From Bacteroidales bacterium Bact_16 (GTDB lineage Bacteria > Bacteroidota > Bacteroidia > Bacteroidales > UBA932), in assembly GCA_001602885.1 (NCBI GenBank), contig LUZH01000049.1, positions 1 through 6,033 of the forward strand: 6,033 bases of DNA, given 5' to 3'. A program made the translations under genes and the position numbers. The notes under the pieces are model-generated. The model was given only the letters and a program-made list of their open reading frames with translations, had not been told where the DNA came from and searched no databases. Below are positions 1 through 5,510 of the stretch, in pieces. How positions within the stretch are numbered: the stretch's first letter is position 1; the number at the start of each line of letters is the position of its first letter.

Positions 1-1
1 C

Positions 2-910
2 GCGGCGCCGCAGGCGCCCCGGCGGCCTGCCGCCCGCCCGGCGGCGCCCGCCCCCGCCCCCGCCCCTGCGGCAGCGCCGTCGGAGCCCGCTCCCGCGGCT
101 TCCGACGCCCCCGAAGCGTCCGTTCCGGACCTGCCGGAACAGCCGCAGGCCCAGCCGGAACGGCCGCAGGAGCAAGCGCCGGAGGAGGTTGAAGAATCCT
201 TCTCCCAGGAGCTCGTGGCAGAATTCTACCGCACCCACACGATGACCCCGCAACCCGCCGGGATGAAGATCGGCACGGCGTCGGGGATTGTCGGCGGAGG
301 TGGCCTCCTGGCCGCGCTCGCCGCCACGCCGAAGGGTCCGGACGGCCGCGAGATGACCCCGCCGAAGGACGGAAAGTTTATGTCAGACTATCCCGTTTCC
401 GGCCACTGGGTCGAGAGCATCCGCTCCGTCGACGATCATTTCCCGCTGAAGGCGGGGCTGTCGCTGCGCATCCCCGTGGCAGAGCGCCTGTCCGTCACGA
501 CGGGGCTCGAATATACCCTCTACACCTCTGTGATCGAGTTCGCCCGGTCGGGTGAAAAACGCCAGTATGCGCATTATCTGGGCGTCCCCGTGCGCCTGGA
601 CTTCTCCCTGGCGTCCAGCCGCCGGCTCGACCTCTATCTGGGCGCCGGCTTTGCGGTGGATTATTGCCTGGGCGCCACGCTGGACGGCGAGCCGCTCCGC
701 AAGGACGGCTTCTCCTTCTCCCTGGTGGGCGCCAGCGGTATCCAGTTCAACCTGACCCCCCGGCTGGGACTCTACCTGGAGCCCGAACTGAGCTGGACGG
801 CCCCGGCGCCGGCCCGGAACCTGATTACCTACCGGACCGGGCATCCGCTGACGTTCTCGCTGGCCACCGGCCTGCGCATCACCCTTGGAAACAATAAACA
901 ATCATTCTAA
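2..910 (+). CDS. Outer-membrane beta-barrel protein with Pro/Ala-rich linker (5' partial)
   Basis: The reading frame is open from base 2 with no stop, so the gene begins left of the window; a start at the GTG at 215 would cut a continuous frame in mid-protein. 302 residues are visible. Residues 1-70 are a low-complexity Ala/Pro/Glu/Gln linker. From about residue 88 (MKIGTASG) the sequence alternates as amphipathic strands with landmarks such as LKAGLSLRIP (about 148-157), TTGLEYTLYTS and HYLGVPVRLDF (191-201), and it ends in a strand-like stretch rich in aromatic and aliphatic residues. This matches the Bacteroidota proteins that carry an N-terminal cytoplasmic segment, one membrane helix, a Pro-rich periplasmic linker and a PorT-like barrel, often encoded next to an ECF sigma factor. 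That N-terminal part and any sigma gene lie outside the window and are inferred. The serpin gene starts 13 bases after the stop, which suggests one transcript. The substrate and exact role are unknown. I am confident of the coding frame and moderately confident of the family. Confidence 0.85.
   Translation, partial: AAPQAPRRPAARPAAPAPAPAPAAAPSEPAPAASDAPEASVPDLPEQPQAQPERPQEQAPEEVEESFSQELVAEFYRTHTMTPQPAGMKIGTASGIVGGGGLLAALAATPKGPDGREMTPPKDGKFMSDYPVSGHWVESIRSVDDHFPLKAGLSLRIPVAERLSVTTGLEYTLYTSVIEFARSGEKRQYAHYLGVPVRLDFSLASSRRLDLYLGAGFAVDYCLGATLDGEPLRKDGFSFSLVGASGIQFNLTPRLGLYLEPELSWTAPAPARNLITYRTGHPLTFSLATGLRITLGNNKQSF
50..67 (+). repeat. GCCCCC hexamer run encoding Ala-Pro repeats
   Basis: Three consecutive hexamers (GCCCCC, GCCCCC, GCCCCT) encode an Ala-Pro-Ala-Pro run inside the linker of the barrel protein. 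Such a run would form a stiff extended spacer. A gain or loss of whole hexamers keeps the frame, so its length may vary between strains. Confidence 0.6.
131..172 (+). repeat. Two 21-base tandem repeats in the Pro-rich linker
   Basis: Bases 131-151 and 152-172 are near-identical 21-base units. The first 19 bases of each differ at two positions. They encode LPEQPQA followed by QPERPQE. The period is seven codons, so expansion or contraction preserves the frame. This is consistent with a length-tolerant periplasmic spacer rather than a folded domain. Confidence 0.65.
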
Positions 911-923
911 TAACGCTTTGAAA

Positions 924-2153
924 ATGAAACACTTCATCATTTCGGTCGCCCTGGCGGCCCTCACCCTCGGCAGCACCTCCTGCGAGAAACTCTCGGACCA
1001 GCCCGGCAACAACCCCTACAAGGCGCTCGAGCTGACTTCCAAATCCGCCGAGTTCGCCCGGCAGGGCAATGACTTCGCGTTCCACTACCTCGACCGCATC
1101 AACGCCTCGACCACCGACGACTACGTGGTCTCTCCGCTCAGCATGCAGTTCCTGCTGGGCATGCTCCTGGAAGGCGCGAACGGCCAGACGGCAGACGAGA
1201 TCTGCTCCGTCCTGGGCTATGGCGCCGGCGAGAAGGAAGCCGTCAACGAATACTGCCTCTCAATGCTTCAGCAGCTGCCCGGGCTGGACAAGAAGACGAA
1301 ACTGTCCATCGCCGACGCTATCGTGGTCAACCAGCGGTTCAAGCTTCTCGACAGCTATAAGGAGACGGTCGGGCACTACTATCAGGCCGAGGTGTCCAAT
1401 CTGGATTTCAACGACACCGCCGGTACCCTGAAGAAGATCAACAAATGGTGCTCCGACCACACGCAGGGGATGATCCAGAAGGTGCTCAAACAGGTCAATC
1501 CCGGTGCGGTGGTGTACCTGCTCAACGCGCTGTACTTCAAGAGCGAGTGGAGCCAGAAGTTCCCGAAGGGGAATACCGCCCGCGAGCCGTTCACGATGGA
1601 TTCTGGCGCCAAGTCCCAGGTTCCGATGATGAAGATCGAGGACGACTTCTACTATCAGGACAACGACCTCTTCCGCGCCGTCAGCCTGCCGTACGGCAAC
1701 GGTGCTTTCTCGATGACCGTCATCCTGCCGGTCGAGGGCAAGACGCTCTCCGACGTGACCGCGCAGCTGGACGGGAAGTCCTGGGCGGACTTCGCCGCCA
1801 GCATGGTGCGCTGCGACGTGGATCTCTGGCTGCCGAAGTTCGAGACCCGGTTCCATGTCGACCTGAACGATATCCTCTCGGCCATGGGCATGCCCGCGGC
1901 ATTCAACCCGCTGCTGGCGGACTTCTCGTCGCTGGCCCACGGAGCGCTGTGCCTGAGTTTCGTCCAGCAGGACGCCGTCATCAAGGTGGATGAGGAAGGC
2001 ACCGAAGCCGCAGCCGTGTCCGTTGCCGGCATGACCCTCGCGGCCGGTCCCGGCCAGTACATCGTCTTCCACGCCGACCGGCCGTTCCTCTACCTGATCT
2101 CCGAAAAGAGCTCCGGTGCCGTGCTCTTCGCCGGCCGCTATTCCGGAAAATAA
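924..2153 (+). CDS. Lipoprotein serpin (serine protease inhibitor family)
   Basis: The 409-residue protein is the usual length for a serpin (about 370-400) plus a lipoprotein leader. Serpins trap serine or cysteine proteases through a cleavable reactive-centre loop. An upstream ATG at 885 would overlap the previous gene by 26 bases, whereas the ATG at 924 begins directly with a lipoprotein signal (hydrophobic run, then GSTSC with Cys20), so 924 is chosen. Family landmarks are VVSPLS (68-73), NALYFKSEW (201-209), the hinge EEGTEAAAV (357-365) and FHADRPFLYLI (382-392), which fits the PROSITE serpin signature. The hinge has Gly at P15, Thr at P14 and Ala at P12-P10, as in inhibitory serpins. 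The loop tip reads about GMTLAAGPG (369-377). Counting 17 residues from the first hinge Glu puts P1 near Ala373, so an elastase- or subtilisin-like target is plausible but not proven. The lipobox is slightly atypical (Ser at -3). The protein is probably anchored in the outer membrane and co-transcribed with the barrel gene. Confidence 0.95.
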   Translation: MKHFIISVALAALTLGSTSCEKLSDQPGNNPYKALELTSKSAEFARQGNDFAFHYLDRINASTTDDYVVSPLSMQFLLGMLLEGANGQTADEICSVLGYGAGEKEAVNEYCLSMLQQLPGLDKKTKLSIADAIVVNQRFKLLDSYKETVGHYYQAEVSNLDFNDTAGTLKKINKWCSDHTQGMIQKVLKQVNPGAVVYLLNALYFKSEWSQKFPKGNTAREPFTMDSGAKSQVPMMKIEDDFYYQDNDLFRAVSLPYGNGAFSMTVILPVEGKTLSDVTAQLDGKSWADFAASMVRCDVDLWLPKFETRFHVDLNDILSAMGMPAAFNPLLADFSSLAHGALCLSFVQQDAVIKVDEEGTEAAAVSVAGMTLAAGPGQYIVFHADRPFLYLISEKSSGAVLFAGRYSGK

Positions 2154-2166
2154 AGCTTTGACGGCC

Positions 2167-2194
2167 TTTGGCTGCATTCTCGGCATACTATTTG
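2167..2194 (+). promoter_or_regulatory. Weak candidate Bacteroidota-type promoter
   Basis: In the 69-base gap after the serpin there is a TTTG at 2167-2170 and a -7-like TACTATTTG at 2186-2194. The -7-like element has one base more than the TAnnTTTG consensus, and the spacing to the TTTG is shorter than usual. The element lies in an AT-richer patch about 28 bases before the start of the next gene. No hairpin terminator was seen after the serpin, so read-through from upstream is also possible. Confidence 0.25.
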
Positions 2195-2222
2195 AAATCT
2201 GTGCGGGAAAAATGATACAGCT

Positions 2223-2726
2223 ATGAAGAAGGTTATTTTTCTCCTTGCCTTCCTCTTTGTCGCAGGAAGCATCTTTGCCCAGGGTAATTATGGTTGGCCC
2301 GAATACGGCAACCGCGACGAGATCTCTGTCGAGAATGACGGGCAGAACAAGAGTATTACGATCGACAAGAATTACTATCGCTGGCGTTCGTTGGACCGCG
2401 AGGTCGGCTTGAACTTGTATGGCAGCCGCTATCGCAAGGCATCGTCCAACAAGGGCTGGGGTATGACGCTTTCTTGCCTGGTGGCTCCCGTGCTGCTGGT
2501 CGGATCGCTCGCCGCGGTGGATAGCGAAGTCCCGGGGGTTGCGGTCGTCGGAGGCCTGGCACTGGCCGGAACCCTCTACGGCGGCATCACGCTCTGGAGC
2601 AAAGGCCAGCGCGAGCTGGACGCGATGCTGGACGACTATGCCGCGAAATACGCCCCCAGACCTCGCACGGCCTCTCTCTCCGTCGGCCCGACGAGAAACG
2701 GCATGGGCCTGGCCCTGAACTTCTGA
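2223..2726 (+). CDS. Exported hypothetical protein with glycine-rich hydrophobic hairpin
   Basis: This is a 167-residue protein that I cannot place in a named family. Residues 1-19 form a clear Sec signal peptide, with likely cleavage at FA|QG. A polar region rich in Tyr, Arg and Asn follows (about 22-78). Two hydrophobic, Gly/Ala-rich segments come next (about 80-99 and 104-125), separated by a short acidic turn (DSEVPG). A charged stretch, KGQRELDAMLDDYAAKY (127-143), and a C-terminal SLSVGPTRNGMGLALNF that resembles a terminal beta-strand ending in Phe complete the protein. The layout recurs in small envelope proteins of Bacteroidota and resembles the N-terminal half of the convergent gene at 2796-3587. 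It starts 69 bases after the serpin and is followed by a strong terminator. An envelope location is likely; the function is unknown. Confidence 0.85.
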   Translation: MKKVIFLLAFLFVAGSIFAQGNYGWPEYGNRDEISVENDGQNKSITIDKNYYRWRSLDREVGLNLYGSRYRKASSNKGWGMTLSCLVAPVLLVGSLAAVDSEVPGVAVVGGLALAGTLYGGITLWSKGQRELDAMLDDYAAKYAPRPRTASLSVGPTRNGMGLALNF

Positions 2727-2740
2727 TCTGGCCATCCGAT

Positions 2741-2773
2741 AAAAAAGCGTCCGGGAACTCCGGACGCTTTTTT
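2741..2773. terminator. Symmetric, bidirectional rho-independent terminator
   Basis: A perfect 8-bp GC-rich stem (GCGTCCGG at 2747-2754 pairing with CCGGACGC at 2760-2767) encloses the 5-base loop GAACT. Six A residues precede the stem and six T residues follow it. Each strand therefore reads as hairpin plus U-tract, and the terminator should end both the + gene that stops at 2726 and the - gene that stops at 2796. Confidence 0.93.
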
Positions 2774-2795
2774 CGTATCCTGCCGGGCGGGCCGC

Positions 2796-3587
2796 CTAGA
2801 ACGCCCAGCCGAATTTCAGGCCGAAGTGCATATAGCTGGCAGATACGTCTCCGTAGAGGGAAGTCCACAGGGAGGTCGGCTTCCGGGTGTCCATCCGGAC
2901 CCGCAGGCCGAGGTCGCCGCCGAGGTAGGGACCATCGTCCAATATGTCATAACCACCTGATACACCGATGAAAGGGGAGTAGAGCCGGTTGCTCGTCGAA
3001 TAGCGGAGATTCGCGAAGACGGGCAGCTTCACGGCGCTGCCGTTCTCCGGATGGCGGACTTCGAAATCGTAGGCCGCGCCGACGCCGGCGCCCAGGAACA
3101 GGTTGCGGTTGAAATGATAGCCGGCCGTCGCCTTCATCTCCACCCCTTTCAGGAAACCGCCGGCGTCGAGGATGACGCCGAAGCCCCGCTGGGCGGGATT
3201 GTCGTAGGCATTGTTTCTCCAATAAGTATCAGACGCCAGGATTCCGTGGCCGGAAACGATGACCGGGATGCTGCAGAGCGCCGTGAGGACGCCTGCCGCG
3301 GCGATCGCGCCGCCCGTGACCAGGAAGATGGGGGAGACCATGTCCTCCCGGGTTTGCCCGTCTTCGGTAATCTGGGAACTATGGCTGAAGAAAGGGACGG
3401 CCAGCAAGGCGCCGCCCGCCACGGTGGCGATGCCGCCTGCAAGCAGGACCTTCTGGCCGTTGCGGATGACCCGCTGGCCCTCGATCAGGTTGCGTGTGTC
3501 GCGCCCGAGCGAGTCCACGGGTGCGTATTGCGCGTGCAGCTGCGTGGCAGCGCACAGCAAAAGTAAGAGTAGTCCGATTCGTTTCAT
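2796..3587 (-). CDS. Exported protein with hydrophobic hairpin and C-terminal beta-barrel
   Basis: The protein has 263 residues. The frame is open further upstream to an ATG at 3698, but that would put 37 unlikely residues before a textbook signal peptide and overlap the protease gene deeply. The ATG at 3587 gives a Lys-Arg start, a poly-Leu core and cleavage near LHA|Q (19/20). Two Gly/Ala-rich hydrophobic segments follow (about 47-67 and 87-111), separated by a polar, charged loop. From about residue 135 the sequence alternates as amphipathic beta-strands (GVILDAGG, KATAGYHF, LFLGAGVGAAYDF, PFIGVSGGYDI, MHFGLKFGWAF) and ends in Phe, the usual mark of an outer-membrane barrel. The start lies only four bases after the stop of the CPBP protease gene, so the two are very likely one transcript with coupled translation. 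The function is not known. A barrel in the outer membrane is inferred, and the role of the hairpin is unclear. Confidence 0.88.
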   Translation of the reverse strand: MKRIGLLLLLLCAATQLHAQYAPVDSLGRDTRNLIEGQRVIRNGQKVLLAGGIATVAGGALLAVPFFSHSSQITEDGQTREDMVSPIFLVTGGAIAAAGVLTALCSIPVIVSGHGILASDTYWRNNAYDNPAQRGFGVILDAGGFLKGVEMKATAGYHFNRNLFLGAGVGAAYDFEVRHPENGSAVKLPVFANLRYSTSNRLYSPFIGVSGGYDILDDGPYLGGDLGLRVRMDTRKPTSLWTSLYGDVSASYMHFGLKFGWAF

Positions 3588-3591
3588 ATCG

Positions 3592-4236
3592 TTATGAAGA
3601 CATGAGCAGGAGATACGATAAAAGACACGGAGGTATATTGTGTGCAATATGGAACAGGATGGACGCGTGGATGCCATATCCGACCCGGACATATCCATCG
3701 AACAATCCGCTCAATACTTTGGGAATCTGTGCGATGAATACAAGCAAGGCTTGCTGGAAGCCGGCGATGTTGCCGACATAATTGGAAAAATGGGAGAACC
3801 CGAAGATGATGGCGGAAGCATAGAACAGGACGACGAAGTTGGCATTGACAATGCGTTCCTTGATCATCAGCGAGACCCCGCCTCCCGCCAGAGCGATCAG
3901 TCCGCGCAAGACAAATCTTTCCGTGGTAGGGATAGAATCCGGCAGAAAAATGGACGCAAGAGTCCAGGAAAAACCGATGGCAGAGATGAGAATGTTCACC
4001 GTATTCCTTTTCATCCACAGCCGGAATGACAATTCTTCAACGACGGGGGCCAGGATAGCAGCGAGCCATACCGGAAAATCCGAGCCGTCGACTTTTAAAC
4101 TTGGCGTAGGAATAAGGAGGGTGGCAATGCTCAGGATGAACAGTAGACAGAAGACCCAAAATACCGACCAGAATTTCTTGGGCGGCATCTTGAACTCCTC
4201 GTAGGGATGCTTGAGAAAAGCGATAAAGTCTTTCAT
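3592..4236 (-). CDS. CPBP-family intramembrane metalloprotease (CAAX protease/bacteriocin-processing type)
   Basis: This 214-residue polytopic membrane protein has about six or more hydrophobic segments (roughly 22-42, 54-66, 80-98, 108-125, 133-148, 159-178, 189-211). All three motifs of the CPBP (Abi) family are visible: EELSFR with Glu67, Glu68 and Arg72; FGFSH with Phe145 and His149; and HIAHN with His196 and Asn200. These residues form the glutamate/histidine active site in the Rce1-like family. Members process prenylated proteins or bacteriocins, or act in immunity and membrane regulation; the substrate here is not indicated. The frame extends to an ATG at 4293, which would add 19 residues. 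I prefer the ATG at 4236 because a promoter-like element (TACCTTTA) lies inside that extension. The gene heads an operon with the hairpin/barrel gene. Its base composition is lower than its neighbours (counted lines 42-50% GC against about 63-65% in the serpin and hydrolase genes), which may reflect transfer or hydrophobic codon demand. Confidence 0.9.
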   Translation of the reverse strand: MKDFIAFLKHPYEEFKMPPKKFWSVFWVFCLLFILSIATLLIPTPSLKVDGSDFPVWLAAILAPVVEELSFRLWMKRNTVNILISAIGFSWTLASIFLPDSIPTTERFVLRGLIALAGGGVSLMIKERIVNANFVVLFYASAIIFGFSHFSNYVGNIAGFQQALLVFIAQIPKVLSGLFDGYVRVGYGIHASILFHIAHNIPPCLLSYLLLMSS

Positions 4237-4259
4237 TCGAAGTTGGCGATGGTTTTCGA

Positions 4260-4290
4260 TAAAGGTAGCACTTTCCGATGAGTTTTCAAG
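4260..4290 (-). promoter_or_regulatory. Candidate promoter of the CPBP protease operon
   Basis: On the minus strand TACCTTTA (4267 down to 4260) matches the -7 consensus TAnnTTTG except for the last base. CTTG (4290 down to 4287) lies 19 bases upstream of it and matches the -33 TTTG at three of four positions. Transcription would begin near 4254, about 18 bases before the ATG at 4236. This supports the shorter start for the protease. Confidence 0.45.
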
Positions 4291-4300
4291 CATTATTTGC

Positions 4301-4308
4301 TAATTTTG
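4301..4308 (+). promoter_or_regulatory. -7 promoter element of the serine hydrolase gene
   Basis: TAATTTTG fits the Bacteroides -7 consensus TAnnTTTG exactly and sits 28 bases before the ATG at 4337. I see no good TTTG at -33; the expected region (about 4277-4281) reads GATGA. The element is convincing by sequence, but the promoter may be weak or need an activator. Confidence 0.5.
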
Positions 4309-4336
4309 GATGTTGTTTCTCAGACTATGAAAGGAA

Positions 4337-5500
4337 ATGATGGTTAGAAGGTTGATACTCATTGCACTGATCGCCGTAGCGGCGAGTTCGTGCTCGGTCC
4401 TGCGGGGCCTTCGGATGGATGGCCCGAACGGGCCGGGTCTTTACAGCTTCGAGAAGCGTGACCATGAGATGGTCGTGCGTGGCGAGCGGGCGTTTTCATT
4501 CCCGGAGGGCCGCCGGGCGGACTGGATCGACACCCTGCATTTTTATGCCGTGAAGGTGGGTGGCAAGCAGTATACGTTGCCGGAGGCGATGGAATTCAAG
4601 TCTTCGTCGCAGGGGGTGATGATCTTCCAGCACGACAGCCTGGTCTATGAGCGCTATATGGGCAGTATGACCCCGGACCGGCTGGCGACGGTGTTTTCCG
4701 TATCCAAGTCGATCACGTCGCTGCTCTGCGGGATCGCCGTCGATGAGGGGTATATCCGCAGCATCGACGACCCCGTCACGGACTATATTCCGGAGCTGCT
4801 GAAGAAGGATCCGCACTGGCAGCGGCTGACGGTCCGCCACTTGCTGGATATGCAGAGCGGCTTGGATTTCGACGATTCCTATTCGTTGAACCTGAAGAAT
4901 TTCAAGCGGGTGAGAGCCATCGCGCGCCTGAACTACGGGCACGACGTGATGGGGCAGGTCCGCGGCTTGAAGTTCCGCTGCGAACCGGGCACGGAGTATT
5001 TCTACGAGAGCATGACCTCGCAGATCCTGGGCATCGTGATCGAGCGTGCGACGCAGCGGCCGTTCACCGAGTACCTCAGCGAGAAGGTCTGGAAGCCGCT
5101 GGAGATGGAATCGGATGCGGCGGTCAACGTGGACAAGCACGGCGTCCCGCAGTCCTTTGGCGGCATCTCGCTGACGATGAAGGACCTGGCGAAGATTGGC
5201 CGCCTGTATCTGCACGGCGGCGTGTGGAACGGACGACGGATTGTGAGCGAGGAGTGGATCCGGCTGTCTACGGCGTATGACACCGGCAACCACGGCTACC
5301 ATTTCAACTGGTACAATACGGGCAGTTTCGGAATGCAGAAGCCTGCCCATCCCGGCTTCTATGCGCTGGGCATCAAGGCGCAGGTGCTGTATGTCAATCC
5401 CGACCGCGACCTGATCATGGTCCGGGTCGGACAGACCACAATGGAGCCGGCGTTCGTCCCCGAACTCTTCGAGGAGCTCGCCAATGTCTGGCCGGAATAA
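4337..5500 (+). CDS. Lipoprotein serine hydrolase, beta-lactamase/DD-peptidase fold (COG1680 type)
   Basis: The 387-residue protein begins with a short lipoprotein signal (MMVRRLILIALIAV, then ASSC with Cys19), so it is likely a periplasmic or surface lipoprotein. Motif one is Ser121-Val-Ser-Lys124, the SxxK nucleophile and base. Motif two is Tyr223-Glu-Ser225, a YxS form of the usual YxN. A third-motif candidate is His338-Pro-Gly340, followed by FYALGIKAQ. Other family signs are TVRHLLDMQSGL, the EPGTEYFYES approach and the C-terminal NPDRDLIMVRVG strand. Family members include class C beta-lactamases, esterases and peptidases acting on D-amino acids or peptidoglycan; sequence alone does not settle the substrate, and calling it a resistance enzyme is not justified. 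ATGs at 4337 and 4340 are both possible; AAGGA at 4331-4335 is better spaced for 4340, which only drops one Met. The next gene starts 10 bases after the stop, suggesting co-transcription. Confidence 0.93.
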   Translation: MMVRRLILIALIAVAASSCSVLRGLRMDGPNGPGLYSFEKRDHEMVVRGERAFSFPEGRRADWIDTLHFYAVKVGGKQYTLPEAMEFKSSSQGVMIFQHDSLVYERYMGSMTPDRLATVFSVSKSITSLLCGIAVDEGYIRSIDDPVTDYIPELLKKDPHWQRLTVRHLLDMQSGLDFDDSYSLNLKNFKRVRAIARLNYGHDVMGQVRGLKFRCEPGTEYFYESMTSQILGIVIERATQRPFTEYLSEKVWKPLEMESDAAVNVDKHGVPQSFGGISLTMKDLAKIGRLYLHGGVWNGRRIVSEEWIRLSTAYDTGNHGYHFNWYNTGSFGMQKPAHPGFYALGIKAQVLYVNPDRDLIMVRVGQTTMEPAFVPELFEELANVWPE

Positions 5501-5510
5501 TTGCCTGAAT

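Noticed and set aside
263..331. Gly/Ala-rich segment after MKIGTASG as a transmembrane helix of the first protein
   Set aside because: It follows the Pro-rich linker and lies where related proteins have the first barrel strand. The membrane helix in this family comes before the linker, outside the window.
383..901. A 172-codon minus-strand frame opposite the barrel gene
   Set aside because: It is an Arg/Gly/Gln-rich shadow with no start context, and the opposite frame shows convincing beta-barrel strands.
885..923. Upstream ATG extending the serpin by 13 residues
   Set aside because: It would overlap the previous gene and place a polar stretch (METINNHSNNALK) in front of a normal lipoprotein signal. 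The ATG at 924 is the better start.
1260..2735. A 491-codon open frame on the minus strand across the serpin and the hairpin protein
   Set aside because: It is antisense to two genes with clear family or signal-peptide evidence. Its translation is low-complexity, rich in Arg, Gly, Val, Glu and His with no recognisable domain. High-GC coding DNA commonly leaves the antisense frame open.
3588..3698. Upstream extension of the hairpin/barrel gene by 37 residues
   Set aside because: It overlaps the protease gene and precedes a textbook signal peptide beginning MKRIG at 3587.
4327..4347. Six-codon ORF (ATG AAA GGA AAT GAT GGT TAG) overlapping the start of the serine hydrolase
   Set aside because: It could be an upstream regulatory ORF, but it is short enough to occur by chance and nothing else supports translation.
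4496..5350. A 284-codon minus-strand frame opposite the serine hydrolase
   Set aside because: The translation is rich in Arg, His, Gln and Leu with no domain or signal, and the plus strand has all the serine hydrolase motifs. It is a compositional shadow.
4337..5500. Calling the serine hydrolase an antibiotic-resistance beta-lactamase
   Set aside because: The fold motifs are shared by esterases and peptidases. The YxS second motif and the absence of a clear KTG do not favour a beta-lactamase, and the context gives no resistance signal.
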